A DNA stretch of 64,000 nucleotides. Origin: Saccharina japonica (lineage: Eukaryota; Sar; Phaeophyceae; Laminariales; Laminariaceae). Made by a program: the position numbers and the translations under genes. Where the stretch lies: the NCBI GenBank assembly GCA_008828725.1, contig MEHQ01002123.1, positions 270,887 through 334,886 on the forward strand. The letters are read 5' to 3'. This document shows, piece after piece, positions 31,657-44,056 of this stretch (positions are counted from its first letter, which is position 1; every line of letters begins with the position of its first letter). The notes under the pieces were generated by a model, which was not told the origin of the DNA, ran no database searches, and worked only from the letters and a program-made list of their open reading frames with translations.

Positions 31657-34600
31657 TCATGATTCTGCAGTTCGTGTCGTCGCATCCCATACCACGTCAT
31701 CCGTGTACTCTGTGGGAAAATGGGGCTGTAGAATTGTCTAAAAATACTCGCACCCGCTCTGACCTATACTTTGCTCTCTCCATTCCCCGTGTACGAGGGT
31801 CTGCAGGTTGCGCGCGATCTGTTCTTTTGGCCATCTGGAAATGCCGTCNGCCACCACATTCTGCACACCTGGAATATGTTTTGCGTCATNGGTCCAACCG
31901 CTCGTGATTTCCAGTCTACCCAACAATCTCATGGCTAGGGCCGCTCGTCTGTTACGTGATCCTCCACATCTGTTAATCCACGACACTGCTGCCGCGTTGT
32001 CTCCTCTCAATAGTACTGGATCTCCTGGTGTTTTCGGCCTATCTTTCAACAGGACTTGTGTCACGTACGCTGTCATTACCATGCCACAGAGTTCGAGCAA
32101 GTTGATCGTTATTGCGTCCTCGCCCTTCGTTACCACCTGTTTTCGCAGAAGCTCGGACAGCCGGAGGTTCAGATCGTATCTCCAATACACCTGGAGCTGT
32201 GGGCAAAACCCCCCGACTGCAGTAAAGCTTGCGTCTGAATAGTATCGTCGTGAGGCAGTTCGTTGTACGTGTGCGTAAAAAGGTGCTCCAAGCGATTCAC
32301 CGGCGCTAAACCAAGTTTTGCCCACTTCCAGAAGGCAATATCATTGTGAAACTCCCAGCCCAGTTTAACTACTCTCCGCGTCCGTTGTTTCGACTTAGCT
32401 ATTGTGTGAAGATCGGTCAAACGTAAAAGCTGCCAGACACAATGATGTCCCGCTCTGACTACATACGTGAGGTTCCATAATTTTCCGGCCATGCTGAGAA
32501 CGGCCTGCGCGCCTGCATGCGTTTTGCTTCTCGGCCACTCAAGTTCCAGGAGCAGTCTAATCGCTTCTATCCTTTCCTTAGTGACATATATTCGCATGGT
32601 GTGGGTGTTGATGGTAAAACCGAGAGCATCCACGGTTGGATTCCAATTCGTACTCTTCTTTGGGGCGAGAATTGGAGTTTCGCCTTTTTCACCTGGTCCA
32701 AATAATCTTACGTTATCTGATACTAGAGAAGCCGACGCTATTAGGGCTGTCTGATCGGAGGCGTTGAGCTGCACGCTGGCCATAATGAAATCATCCACGT
32801 AAACGGACGTTAAAAACGGTTCGTTCAGCCCCCCCCTTTCGCGGAGCGTTAACTCTTACTCCGGTTGGAATCCGGGTTGGATTTCCCGTCTCCCACGGCT
32901 TCACGATTTTGACGTGCGACATCATGGCCTTTCCTTCTGGTAGGATAACGGCGCTATTTACCGTAGTGTTACAGTGGGCGTGTTCGGCCGCCGCGGCCAT
33001 GAGGCCCCAGTACCCGGGCGAGGCTGCCCATCCAAAAGTGAGTCTGAAATCCGATACCAAAACGTCGTCTATCACATAACAAAAGTTCTGCGCCTGGTGC
33101 GGTGCAATTCTAACATTCCTGAAAGCGTCAGTTACGTCTGCCTTTGCAACAAGTATACGGCGGTGGGGGAACCCTATTCGAAGGTCTGTAAGAGCCTTTA
33201 GAAGTGCGGGGAGGGCGTCACCACAGAGACATTTTGGTACCTCTTCGGTCTGTGTGTCTCTGTTCAGTCCCCCCTTTTCCCCCCTGGCCACTCCGGCCTC
33301 AAATAAGTAGTTGCTAATGATTCTGACCTTGCGTGTGACCACCTCCCCCAGAGGTGACACCCGTAGCCCTTTTAATGAAGCAGCGGATTCTCTGCCAAAC
33401 ACTAGCACTCGATTTCGTCTAACATCTTCATACAGTTTTCCCAAACTAGGTCCATGTGTTCTGCCACGGTGCTGTGATTTCCATACTGCATTGCTCTGGT
33501 TGGGTCGAGGTCCGTGACAGATGTTTTCACCGGGACGCCATTCTTGATAATGTCTACGAGCTCCGTTATTGCTGGAAAGCCTTTAATATCCCCAAAATAG
33601 TGTTCATTTGACTGAGAGAGAACGGACGTGACACCAAGGTACCTCCGATTCCAACAGCCACGTCTCCCACGCTACCATCGCGTACATGTAACAGCTCTGT
33701 GCCTATTTCTGCCAACTCTCGAATGGTTCGTTTCGTGCTAGAAAGGTCGCAGTTTTGGCGGCCATCAACGCTTTTGTTTGATTCCATTTCTCGTTCAGCT
33801 CAGCGATTTTTGCTTGTCTGCTGTTGCCATTGTTGGTTACATTGCATGTCTGAACTTGAGTGTAGTACGCTTCTTCTCCATCTAAAGGGGCTACTTGTCG
33901 CCCCGACTCGGGTACATATTTTTCTTTTGCGTACTCGCTTAAGTTGGTTGCCTTTGAGGACTCTCGCCAGCCTTGCGTCGACTGGACACGACCAACATCA
34001 GGCAACTGGCCATGACTCTGGAATTTATTTTCCGACCGGGACTCATGGTCCGGCAACTGGCCGTGACCATGCCGCCCCTGCGGTGCTTTTGAGTACTCTC
34101 GCAAGCCTTGCGCCGACTGGGCACGCCCAAGGCCCGGCAACTGGCCATGACCTTGGTAACGCTGTCTAGATTTACTGCTATCCTGTTCCGACTCGGAACG
34201 ATCAAGGGCAGGCAACTGGCATGCCCACAGTAATTCTGTCTTGCGTTATTGTTTTTAGACAATCCCGACTCGGGACCATCACGGACAGGCGACTGGCCAT
34301 GCCCACAGTAGTTATGTACGGTGTGATTGCATTTCGGCTCGAAACAAGCAGGGTTCGGCAACTCACCTCGCTCCTGGTAACGCTGTGTGAACCTACCGCC
34401 ACTCTGTTCCGACTCGTTAACTGCCAAGTCCGGCAACTGACAACAATCATGCCTAGCGTTGCTACTTTCCGTACTGCTATGCTGTTCAGTAAAAATTGTC
34501 CTACTGTCAAGAACCAGCTTGTCACATTCACGGTCACACGACTCACCCACGAACACCGCTTGCGACACCGATCCCGGTTGGGGCGCGCCAGTCAGTCCCA

Positions 34601-34673
34601 CCGACTTACTGGTGTCCACGAAAGGCGAAACTCCGCCCTCCACCTTGCGCCACTTGCCGTCCGGCCCCGCCAT
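31657..34673 (-). pseudogene. DIRS-2 reverse transcriptase-RNase H, multiply broken
   Basis: ATG 34673 (MAGPDGKW) lies 18 nt after the gag stop, in frame. The Glu codon mutated to TAG in DIRS-1 is intact here. Frameshifts occur near 34222, 33760, 33615, 33435, 32840 and 32315, and a stop at 31738 replaces Glu near the C-terminus. YxDD has become a V/MDDF block after a frame slip. The GHGQLP-type repeats are present. Confidence 0.85.
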
Positions 34674-34691
34674 CAGGCGAGGCCCGCCCTG

Positions 34692-36559
34692 TCAATTACC
34701 TCCACCTCCTCTCCCCGCCCCGGGTTCCTGCCTGCCCTGGGATCCGCCACCCCTCCCCTGGTTCTGCCCGTGCGAGAAGCTGAACCTCGCGACGGCCGCC
34801 GGAGGCTGCTGCTGTTGCTGTGGCTGCTGCTGTTGTTGTTGCTGTTGCAGCTGCTGTGGTTGCTGCTGTTGCTGCTGCTGCTGCTGCTGTGGCTGCTGCT
34901 GCTGCTGCTGCTGGTACCTCGGCGGCGGCGGCGGAGGCGGACAGGGAAGCCCGGGGGCCCCAGTACCGTCCTGAACGAAAGGGCCATGCGAGTATTGGCA
35001 GTTGGTTGCCGCCACGCGAAATGGCAGGTCCCTTCCGGTGTCCGTATCTGCTGTAGGCCCGAAACAAAAGGCCAAACCGCCCGCGGTCCCCCGTCCGTAC
35101 GCGGCCGCGTGGCTGGTGGGAGACTCCCTCCTGTGTTCGCCTTTCTCTTGCCCGGTTTTGCTGCCGCCGTCGTACCGCCCAGCCTGGGCACTTCCAGCGA
35201 TGTGTCCATCCGCCCCAGCAAACTGAAACTTCCTCGCGATGTCAGTTCGCGGAGCATCGTGAAGGCTGGAGCATTTATCCCGGCACACTCACCTTCCGGT
35301 GGGGCGGAGTTGGGAAAGGCAATCTTCACCGGAACCGCGGCGTCTAAAACCAATCCGAAAAAATCGTTGATGTCTTTGTTGGCTGCGAAAATCACTCGAT
35401 CACGGACTTGCTGCTGCCTTGGGAGTAGTGTGTTGTAATGCGTGTTCATGTACGCGGTGAGAGTCTTGGACATTTTCTGCCACTCCTCAATCAGCAAGTC
35501 CCGCCTGCCCTGCGACACGCCCCCTGCGGACTCCGCTGCTCCCTGTTGGATCACTTTCACCAGCACTTCGACGAACGTTTGGAAGTGCACCTCTGCAGCT
35601 CGGGGCACTGCCGCGGTTTCCGGTTCGACCGGAGGTATAAACGCGTCTATGTCGATGTTTGCTATCGGGGGAGTGATCATGTCGATGAGCCGCTTGTTAG
35701 GGTCGACGATAAACCTGAGCACATGAGACAAATCGCTGGCCGACACTGGTAGCACAAACAGACCACCTCGGAGCACAAACATCGCCGCTGCTCCTGCCTC
35801 CTGCCACATCCTGATTTTTCGCTTGGTGGAGTCCGCCGAGATGGTACGGGCTTCTAAGCTGCTGACGTGCTCCATGCCCCCAAAAGGGCCACCCACGCCA
35901 CTCCACGCTGGCTGCAAAGGAGGCCCTCCCCCCTGCCACCATCCTGGGAACTGCATGCACAGAAGGTGTGGGGCTTGTGCGTAAGGCGGTTGAAGCATGC
36001 CGTGCTGCTGATGCCCTGCTCCCTGCTGGTGGTGCTGTTGTCCTGCCAGGTACGGTGGTTGGTGTGGTATCTGTGGCTCGATCTGCTGAGGCTGCTGAAC
36101 TGCAGACTGCTGCTGTGCTGCGGGCTCAGCCGGGGGTGCTGGTTGGAGGTGTTGCTGCTGATGGAGTTGCTGCTGTACTGCCGGCCCACTCGGGGGTGCT
36201 GCTAGGTGCTGATGCTGCTGCTGCGCGAGAGGTGCCTGCTGCTGCTGCTGTTGTTGCTGCTGTGGCGGCTGCTGAGCTGGCTGTTGTTGCTGCGCTGGCT
36301 GTTGTTGTAAGACTTTTGTGAGCAGCAAAACGGCTTCCAGAAGCTGCTCAGCTGGCGTNTGCCTGCTGCCGCTGCTTCTTTGCAGCTCGTCGGCTCGAGC
36401 TACGCCGCTGCCGGAGCCCGTGCCCGAGCCTGCTCCGAGCTCCTCTCCCTCCTCTCTCTCGGTGCTGACGGTGCCCTCTCCTTCTTTCTCCTCTTCGCTT
36501 CTCCTTCCCTCGCTGTCATTCGCCGCAAAGCGAGCCCGTCGCTTGCCTGCGTTGCTCAT
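34692..36559 (-). pseudogene. DIRS-2 gag-like gene with damaged zinc finger
   Basis: Starts at ATG 36559 (MSNAGKRRARF). It is alignable with DIRS-1 gag throughout. A 16-bp deletion near 35008 removes part of the CCCH finger and shifts the frame; the original frame continues through NCQYSHGP and the polyQ tail to TGA at 34692-34694. One N lies at 36359. Confidence 0.85.
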
Positions 36560-36565
36560 CTTGCC

Positions 36566-36787
36566 CGAAAAAACGCTCAAACCAATACCAACCTCTGCTC
36601 GGTCACCTCCCCTAGCGCTCTGCGTGCTGCTCTGCTGTTCGCTTCGCTGCTTGCCAGCAAGTGTCCAGCTTTCACAACACTTTCCCATAACGCCTTCCAC
36701 TTTATTACAACCCCTTTTCCCTCCCACATTCTTGCCATTTAAAATTACACAAACTCCATATTCGAAATGAATTTTAATATATTAATT
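36566..36787 (-). repeat. DIRS-2 5' terminal repeat (A1)
   Basis: Matches 14770-14991. Its outer end AATATATTAATTTT joins the rest of the Gypsy-A2 LTR. Confidence 0.85.
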
Positions 36788-36930
36788 TTTCCCTCATGGT
36801 ATTGTGTGTTTTTGGGTTTGGTTTTTGACTAATCAAGGCGGTGCTTCCTTTGACTAATGCAGGGAGTTGCATATCTAGGAAGCATCCGTACGTACGTATT
36901 TTACGTTACGTATCCAAATCCGCCGCAACA
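36788..36930 (-). repeat. Gypsy-A2 3' LTR, proximal part
   Basis: Matches 44368-44504 of the 5' LTR. Read on the minus strand it begins TGTTGCGGCGGA at 36930, directly after the purine run GGGAGGGG (36938-36931), the likely polypurine tract. Confidence 0.85.
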
Positions 36931-37326
36931 CCCCTCCCAGCACGGTTTCTTGAGAATACCGTGCTAACCGGGCTGCGGACACACTGGAGTAAGAGTGAGG
37001 GCCTTTTCCCACACTTAGTCGTGTTTCGATTGCCGTAGAGGCTCGAATGAGTGGCGTCTACCATTTTAATGGAAAGGCGTCACCCCGGGGGTAGGGACCC
37101 TGGGTCCTTCGCGTTTCCGCGTTGGGTCCCAGATCGGTACTGCTGGACTTGCTAGAATTTATCATCAAGCGCACCAGCTGAAAGCCTCTTATCCACCACT
37201 TCCCGGCTTTCCCGTTAACCCGGGTAGGCCGAGGCCTTGAGTCCTGCTTCGCGTAGTCGATCTTCGGCGAACGTCTTTCTCCCGTTCTCCATCGAACTCA
37301 TACTTCCGCGTTTACAGGGAACCGGA
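36931..37326 (-). other. Gypsy-A2 3' noncoding part with polypurine tract
   Basis: Homologous to 6910-7313 of Gypsy-A1. Noncoding. Confidence 0.7.
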
Positions 37327-38154
37327 TTACGAATTTCCAGCTCTCCTAGCTTTCAGGATCTCACGTTCGTTGAGTTCCCCCCAATCCCCGTCTGAGTGCC
37401 GACCCCGCCAGTACGGTGACTTGTAGTCGAAGATCTTCGAAAGGTGACGCTTCTTATTTCCTTCAGTGTCCGTGAATTCCCTCCAAATCACGGTCCCCAC
37501 GGGGTGTTGTTTCAACGCATGTTCACGGTCGATTCCATCTCTTTCCTTCCGTGTTAGCATCGAAGTCGGCCTTGGCCGACACTCCGCTCCGTGATATGTT
37601 TCCCACAGTGCATGGAAAACGTCCAGCTGTAAGGGGGTGAAACTGTCGCGTGTCTCCTCTTCAGACAGCCACTGCGACTCCGTGCCATCCACGAATCGTC
37701 CCTTGTATCGCCATTTCCAAGCGTTGCCCTGACCCATCACAGCCTCTCGGTCTATCAGGGTATACATAGGCGACGCTACAATCGACGGCTCCGCCAGTCC
37801 GAAGTCAACTCCCCATGCCAGGTGAGCAAACTCGTCCTCGAAGTCGTGACGGAGGTTGTCCGGACGTAAGTGGAACATCTTGATGTTCGCTGCTGACGCC
37901 CTCCGTCGGCGAATCCCTCGCCCATTCATCGTGACGATGTAGCTGAGTCCTGGTAAGACAACTTCAGTCACCTCCCAAGGTTCGGTCCAGTGCTCGTGGG
38001 CTAGTTTATGATGGATCCCCTCTCTTGCCATCACAGACTCCGCCTCCTTCACCAGTACCTTGTCTCCGACAACCACACGGGTTCCTACCGAGGTCCGACC
38101 GATTTCAGCATTCCGACTCTCGCGAGTTTTCTGCCTGTCATCATGTCTTTTCAA
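37327..38154 (-). pseudogene. Gypsy-A2 integrase C-terminus with reader-like modules
   Basis: An open 275-codon stretch. It contains the integrase SH3-like region (VGTRVVVGDKVLVKEAE, GPWEVTEV-like PWEVTEVVLPGLSYIV), then a chromodomain-like segment (MYTLIDREAV, WRYKGRFVDGTESQWL) and a Tudor/Agenet-like segment (VGTVIWREF, SKIFDYKSPYWRG, DGDWGELNEREIL). This is the uninterrupted version of the region broken by the MITE in Gypsy-A1. Reader function is inferred from pattern only. Confidence 0.7.
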
Positions 38155-39480
38155 TAGAGCTCCCGTGCATCCCGTACCTCCTTGTACACTTGACGTTTGT
38201 CGGCCACGTAACTGTGCATCCCGCCCCTGAAATCACCACCATCGATCTCGGGGTGCGTAGCATCAAGTTGCGTGCGCGCATCACGACCGAAGAAAAGACG
38301 GAAGGGAGTTGGCTTCCCCGGCAAGCGCAGGTCCGGCGTGGTACGATGGATCCACAGTGCCGGCTGTACGTACTCGTCCCATCTGCGAGGCCAGGTCTTG
38401 CACAGTTCTCCTAGTGCTTCGTGTAGCCACCCCCCCAGTCTCTCCACCGTCCCCTGCGCACGAGGATGGTCGGCAGGCCCATAGGCGATGGTCACGCTCA
38501 ACCACTTGCATAAGTGTTGCATCACCTCTGCCGTGAACTCGATGCCGGATCACTGCGAACATACAGCGGTAGCCCAAAAGTAAGCATCACTTCAGCAGTT
38601 TCTTCGCTACTCCAGTGCTTCTTTCGTGGGGAGCGGGAAGGCGAACAAGAACTTGCTGGCTTTGTCGACAGCCACCAGTAGAATATTTGCTTGCCTGCGT
38701 CCGACTTCACCCCCATGTCCTGGATTCGACTTCGAGTACCTCCCCGGGTTCGCAGAAACCTCGCTCGGTAGCATGGCAAGCCCGTTGACTCGCTGATCGC
38801 TTGCGACGCCTGCACCCACACGCGAGGACGTAGTCTCTCACGTCCCCTGATGAGGGTGGGCCAGCAATACCGACGACTAACCAAGNCTGTAGTTCTCGCC
38901 GTCCCTGGATGCCCATAGGTGCTGTGCGCCAGCGCCATAATCCCTGGAACGAGAGATTGGGGAACTGCAAGTCGTGGGACCTTCCCCAGAGGTGCTACCC
39001 CCAAGAGGCCATTGTCGTCATCACATATTCGCCACCTCCTGCTCCTCGGTTTCCCACTTCCTGGAGTTCTTTACCGAATCCTGCCAAGTACCATATCTTC
39101 GCACTGCCTCTGCATCAGCTGTGGCGTATCTTGGAGGATAGCTGTCACCTTTTCCAGCATGGGCGGCTCCGACCGCTGGGACTCCTTGGCCTCTTTCCCT
39201 GATCCGCTTGAACGGCTGTTGGTGTCCTTCGGTGGTTCCCCCAAAGGATCTCGTTGCCGTTTCGGTTTTGGGATGGGCTCTCTCTGCCCCTTGCGTTTGC
39301 GTGGACGATCAACTTCCACTGGTAGCTCAGTAGTAGTGATTGTCTGCGTCGGTGCATTCTCCATCTCCTCCTCCTCAGGTAACGGTGGTTCTGCCTCCCA
39401 GGCAACCTCCGGTTCCTGGGGAGTGGCCTTCGACTGCGATCTCGTGACCTCTCTCGTCACCCCCAAGGTTTCTGCTGCTG
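38151..39480 (-). pseudogene. Gypsy-A2 integrase core and charged linker
   Basis: From the right: the acidic/basic linker (PPLPEEEE, RPRKRKGQREP), then HSTYGHPG and a CGCRRR zinc part, VEVDIQDMG-like sequence (frameshifted), RSDP, and GTVERLGGWLHEALG carrying the third acidic residue. At least three frame changes occur (near 38525, 38750 and 39000). One N lies at 38886. Confidence 0.8.
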
Positions 39481-40470
39481 CGAGGTAATCCTCAAACACC
39501 ACGCAGGCCAACCCTTCCAGTTCCACGACCTCTGGCACCGGTTTTCCCAGTAAGCCTTGAACAGCTAGTTCAACTAACACTGCTCGTAGCATTGGAGGAG
39601 ACGTGAAATCAGCAATGACGTTCGCCGCTGCGCTTTGGCTGACCGTCTGCGGGACCGCATAGTGTTCCTGTCCTGTGGTGATCTTGGCGTAGTCGTTGAA
39701 GTGCAACTGCTCAGCTTCTTCAAGGCGTGCCGTATCCGTTGGGTGTGCGACATACCCTTCGGTTGGCTTTTCCCCCATGATGTGAACACGCGGTTGAAAG
39801 AGATGATGGGTTCGTTGAACGAGTAAATCGCTCGCTCTCCGATACTTCTCTTCAGGAAGTATGCGCCTCTTCGTCCTAGAAATTCCCCCAATTCCTGAAG
39901 TGGTTGCTGTACCTTCTCCAACCTTCGCTTCCAAACGGCTAACTTCCCCTTCGTGGTAAGGCCTCCCTTGATTCCTACCACAAATGTCCGTTTCCTCCTT
40001 CACGGAATCCCTACTTGGCTCGCCGATATCTCTGCCTTGTCCACGATGTATGACTCTCGTTCCAAAGCAGGGATAATCTCGTCGTTCCATGCCGTCGTTC
40101 ACAGAAGGTTGCTCAGACATTCGAGTATATTAACTCGTGCGTCTGAGGCGATAGCAGCTTGGACTAAGCTACTCGCTCCGGATACTCCTTCCTTCTCTCG
40201 TACCCCTTCAAACCTCCTGCAGGCATCACCGACCACCACGTCTGGCTTCACCTCTCTCAACATGCTTAGGCATTCCTGTGACCCTGTTGTCACCCTAAGT
40301 AGCCTCGCACCGTTGTCCAGTCCGTTTGCTCTGATGCATTCCAGTGCTGTCCAGTCCTGGTCTACCGCTCCTCTGACCGTCAGCAATCCCTCCGATGCAA
40401 GGATGCTGCCTCCCCCCCCACAGTCGAGCGTGACCACCACTGGAAGCTCCGGTGCAATAATAAGCTCGGC
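39481..40470 (-). pseudogene. Gypsy-A2 cytosine-C5 methyltransferase-like region
   Basis: Second copy of the domain seen in Gypsy-A1. Here motif I reads VVTLDCGGGGSILASEG in an unbroken frame, and is followed by AVDQDWTALECIRANG. Motif IV reads DVVVGDACRRFEG with the Cys codon at 40221-40219. Motif VI reads ILECLSNLL. The frame then changes near 40115. The motif VIII and X regions are present in other frames (NVIADFTSPPMLRAVLVEL near 39560-39620). The same deviations from the consensus as in Gypsy-A1 (C-R-R-F, E-C-L) argue that they predate the copies. Confidence 0.65.
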
Positions 40471-40866
40471 CTGTTGAGCATCTGCCTCAGATGGGTCTGC
40501 GGGTGTGAATGCGACGGCTACCAGCACTGCACGACTTTGAGTACTAGTTTCGTCCACACCTTCCACTCCTAAGGCTTCGAGGTGTACGCCGTAGAGCGCT
40601 GGCCCCTGTGGCCCTTTGCAAACGTTTGGCAACGACTCGTCTCCTGAAAAAGAGTCGTCGAAATCCTCGATCACATTGCTCTTGTTCGGTAACCGCGACA
40701 TGGCGTACTCGCACTTCCTCCACCGTGTTCGGCCTTGACGGCTGCGTGATAGCGTCAATCTTGCTCGGGGCCGGCCTTGTACCAAGCCTATCCACGATCA
40801 TGCCGACGAACTCCATGGCCGACTGACAGAAACGCGATTTCTGGAGATTGGCGGTTAGACGTCCTT
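40471..40866 (-). pseudogene. Gypsy-A2 reverse transcriptase remnant, RNase H deleted
   Basis: RLTANLQKSRFCQSAMEFVGMI and APSKIDAITQPSRPNTVEEVR match Gypsy-A1. The sequence then jumps from GTGCGAGT to ACGCCATGTCGCGG, deleting about 560 bp that encode the RNase H domain in Gypsy-A1. The left side enters the assembly gap. Confidence 0.8.
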
Positions 40867-41378
40867 NNNNNNNNNNNNNNNNNNNNNNNNNNNNNNNNNN
40901 NNNNNNNNNNNNNNNNNNNNNNNNNNNNNNNNNNNNNNNNNNNNNNNNNNNNNNNNNNNNNNNNNNNNNNNNNNNNNNNNNNNNNNNNNNNNNNNNNNNN
41001 NNNNNNNNNNNNNNNNNNNNNNNNNNNNNNNNNNNNNNNNNNNNNNNNNNNNNNNNNNNNNNNNNNNNNNNNNNNNNNNNNNNNNNNNNNNNNNNNNNNN
41101 NNNNNNNNNNNNNNNNNNNNNNNNNNNNNNNNNNNNNNNNNNNNNNNNNNNNNNNNNNNNNNNNNNNNNNNNNNNNNNNNNNNNNNNNNNNNNNNNNNNN
41201 NNNNNNNNNNNNNNNNNNNNNNNNNNNNNNNNNNNNNNNNNNNNNNNNNNNNNNNNNNNNNNNNNNNNNNNNNNNNNNNNNNNNNNNNNNNNNNNNNNNN
41301 NNNNNNNNNNNNNNNNNNNNNNNNNNNNNNNNNNNNNNNNNNNNNNNNNNNNNNNNNNNNNNNNNNNNNNNNNNNNNN
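40867..41378. other. Assembly gap (512 N)
   Basis: A run of N. The missing part should hold the front of Gypsy-A2 pol. ORFs drawn through it are meaningless. Confidence 1.
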
Positions 41379-41414
41379 GCCGCCCGTTTCCCTTTGACTA
41401 AACCTCTGGCTTTG

Positions 41415-41572
41415 CTGTCGTGTAGAGCAAGATGAACTCGACGTCGCTGTGTTGTACCCGATGTACTCGACGAGGCTGTGCAGTACACGACGGACTCGAC
41501 GACGCTGTGTTGTACCCGATGTACTCGACGAAGCTGCGTAGTACACGACGGACTCGACGACGCTGTGTCGTA
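41415..41572. repeat. 58-bp tandem repeat
   Basis: Two full units and a partial one, built around ACGACGGACTCGACGACGC and CCCGATGTACTCGACGA. It lies directly beside the gap, so the array may be longer in the genome. Confidence 0.75.
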
Positions 41573-41594
41573 CAAGGCGAAGATGGTGTCCAAC

Positions 41595-41880
41595 GATGTA
41601 GTCCAGGGAGACGAGTGGAGTCCAGGGGATCGATGGAGTCTAGTAACACCGGGTTGTCTCCATCAAACGGGCGTAAACAGTGGCTCGGGACAAAGTTGGC
41701 GGAAAAGGTTTCGAGTGCATGTATACCTACCTTCCTGGTTTATTGAAAGTTGTCCACTTATCATAAAATATATATATATTGTTCCACTTATAATAAAATA
41801 TATGTATGCAACCCTTTGAAAGCTCGAGTCTTCACTAACATAGTAACGTATGGAATCCCCTAGGTATCTAAGACGCATCA
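41595..41880 (-). repeat. Gypsy-A2 leader or LTR-like segment
   Basis: The reverse complement matches 735-1015. It has a short internal duplication of a TATATAT block (41760-41810) not found in Gypsy-A1. Confidence 0.55.
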
Positions 41881-44056
41881 ATCTCATTGTAGGCATTATC
41901 TATATCCGTCATTGTTGTACATCCTTTACACATTATCTCAATGAAGTTGGAACAGCAAAATCTATCATTTTGTAAATATTTATTGAGGTATCAACATTCA
42001 TTCAAAGAGTAACACTCGATAAAGGGGGTCTACATATGTTCATGCATAACTGTTAGTAGTAAATTCCTATGTAGCCTTGAAAGTATTGGTATAGTAGCTC
42101 CCCTGATGTATGTAGCTCTGCTATATGTAGTAATTCCCATGACGTGTATAGCTCCACTGACATCTGAAATATTAAATTGTTTCCATTGCTTAGTATTAAT
42201 GTATTTTCTATAATCCTCAAAATTCCAACGTGCTGTTATCGAGCTTCCCCCGTTCATGACTCCCTATGATAATATCTCTAAACCATGTTTCCAATTCCGG
42301 TAAGTTCTCGGCATGACAAAGAGCAGCTATAGAAAGGCTTGCATTCCCTATACAGAATCGAAAACTACAACCAATTTGCAATATCGCCACCCCTGAAACA
42401 TCTGTGAGAGCAACCTTGCAGTGTCTGTAGAATCTGCGAAGATACCATAGAAAGCCCTCGTCTTGTGATCGTCTCATAGTATGCATCAGGTGTAGTTCAA
42501 TCAACAAACCCGAACTCATTTTCAACCTGTATGATGAACGTAGGCACATTCCTGTAGTGCTTTATCACGCAACAAGTACTTACACAAAAAAAACAAAACT
42601 GGTTCAACAATCATCCTGAGAAAAACAAAACTGGTTCAACAGTAGTAGTAGTTCATGTTACTCCGTTTCCATCATCCTGCCTGAACATAATAAACAGACA
42701 TAAACAGACACCCCCCCAGCTTGACAGTAGGCAACGCTTGCGGATGCACACAACGTCCTCGATATTAATAGTCTGCTGGGGAGAATAAACGTGTGATTTC
42801 AGAAAAAAAATGTTGGTGCCTGAAAAAAGAAAAAAACGTAACGTAGACCTATCATGGCACCTACTGTAGTACACAATAAATTTGACTTTATCACTTAATC
42901 GGTCGAACTCACAGCAACGTACAGCAAGCAGCAAGCAGCAGCGGTTACCAGCAAAAATAACCAAAACATAACACAACACCGGCCGAGCCACACCTCGCCA
43001 CCTCGACAGCGAGCATGCATACGCATACGAGTACGACGGCAGGTTGTTGTTGCTGTGTTGTTGCTGCAGCGTGTTGTTGTTATCGTCGCAACGAGAGAGG
43101 AACGTACGTATCATTCTGCATCGGGGATGGGTCACTGCAACCTGCTTTTTTCAAGAACATAATCCGCCAGATGATACATACATCCTACATGCTCCCACGC
43201 ATTGAGGTAATTTCAACACTGTCGATAGCTCTACACAAGATCGTTCGAATGTGTTTAGTTTCATGCCGAGGTTCAAACTGTAGCGCTCGCGGTAGCCTTG
43301 TAGCAGAGGGTACCTGGCATCAGGTAAAAAGAAAAACTAAAAAAATCGAGCGACCCCGTAACCCGCATCAAGAAAGCCTCCGCAAGACTTGGAAATCTAC
43401 TAAAAAATTGCCACCAGTGACGTAGAATCAAGAATTCAAAGCGGGGATAATCTCGTTTGCTCTCTGCACTGCTGTTCATAGCATAGATAACGTCTCATTC
43501 CTCGCCTTTACCACCTAGAGTATACGACCATCTTTTCTCATCAGCCTGTTGTTTCGGTTTCTACCGTGCCTGCCTGTGGGATTTCTTGATACCTGTTTCA
43601 ATCGTCTGTTTTCTTGAAGCGTATAGGGTTCGTGACACCTGTGATATCCTGTCATAATAAAAACTCGAACATCCTACGTATAAGACCATATGCATGTATA
43701 GATCTACGAGCACGAGTACGTCGCATGCAGTAACATTTACGACACCCCCAAGCAGCAGCTACATACAGCATTGTTCAGGTACAAGTAGATAGAGTACGAT
43801 GTCTGTATGAAAAATGTACACGCGACATAAAAAAGGATCAAAATACAGCCTGCCCAAGAAAGGAAACACGCAGCATTCAGAAGCGAGAGTACTTCAGGAC
43901 TGAAAACCATTCATGTTTAGACTGCTCAGTTTATTTTCTGAACTTGAAGCAAGAAGAAAAGATAGCCTGGATTGCTGCTGTACTTTTCTACATGCTGCTG
44001 TACTACCTGTGTCAACCTACAAACATGTCTCTACGGATGTCTCAGCTGAAGCCCCA
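41881..44056 (-). other. Gypsy-A2 5' internal region, unassigned
   Basis: No gag or protease is recognised between the 5' LTR and the gap. The longest ORF (42217-42549, minus, 110 residues, containing LWYLRRFYRHCKV and CHAENLPELETWF) has no recognised domain; it could be a captured fragment or chance. Short CAG/GTT microsatellites occur near 43035-43080. Right after the LTR the minus strand reads TGGGGCTTCAGCTGAG, a possible primer-binding site. Confidence 0.45.

Larger units (their letters stand above)
29800..36787 (-). mobile_element. DIRS-2: decayed tyrosine-recombinase retrotransposon
   Basis: It has the same layout as DIRS-1 (A1, gag, RT-RNase H, recombinase, B1-A2-B2) and high identity throughout. 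It has several frameshifts and stops, and single Ns at 30148, 31850, 31890 and 36359. It is inserted in the 3' LTR of Gypsy-A2. TTTTTCCCTC is present on both sides, either a target duplication or a pre-existing tandem repeat. Confidence 0.9.

Noticed and set aside
40544..41593. ORFs running through the N gap
   Set aside because: Translated from N; the joined protein is an artefact.
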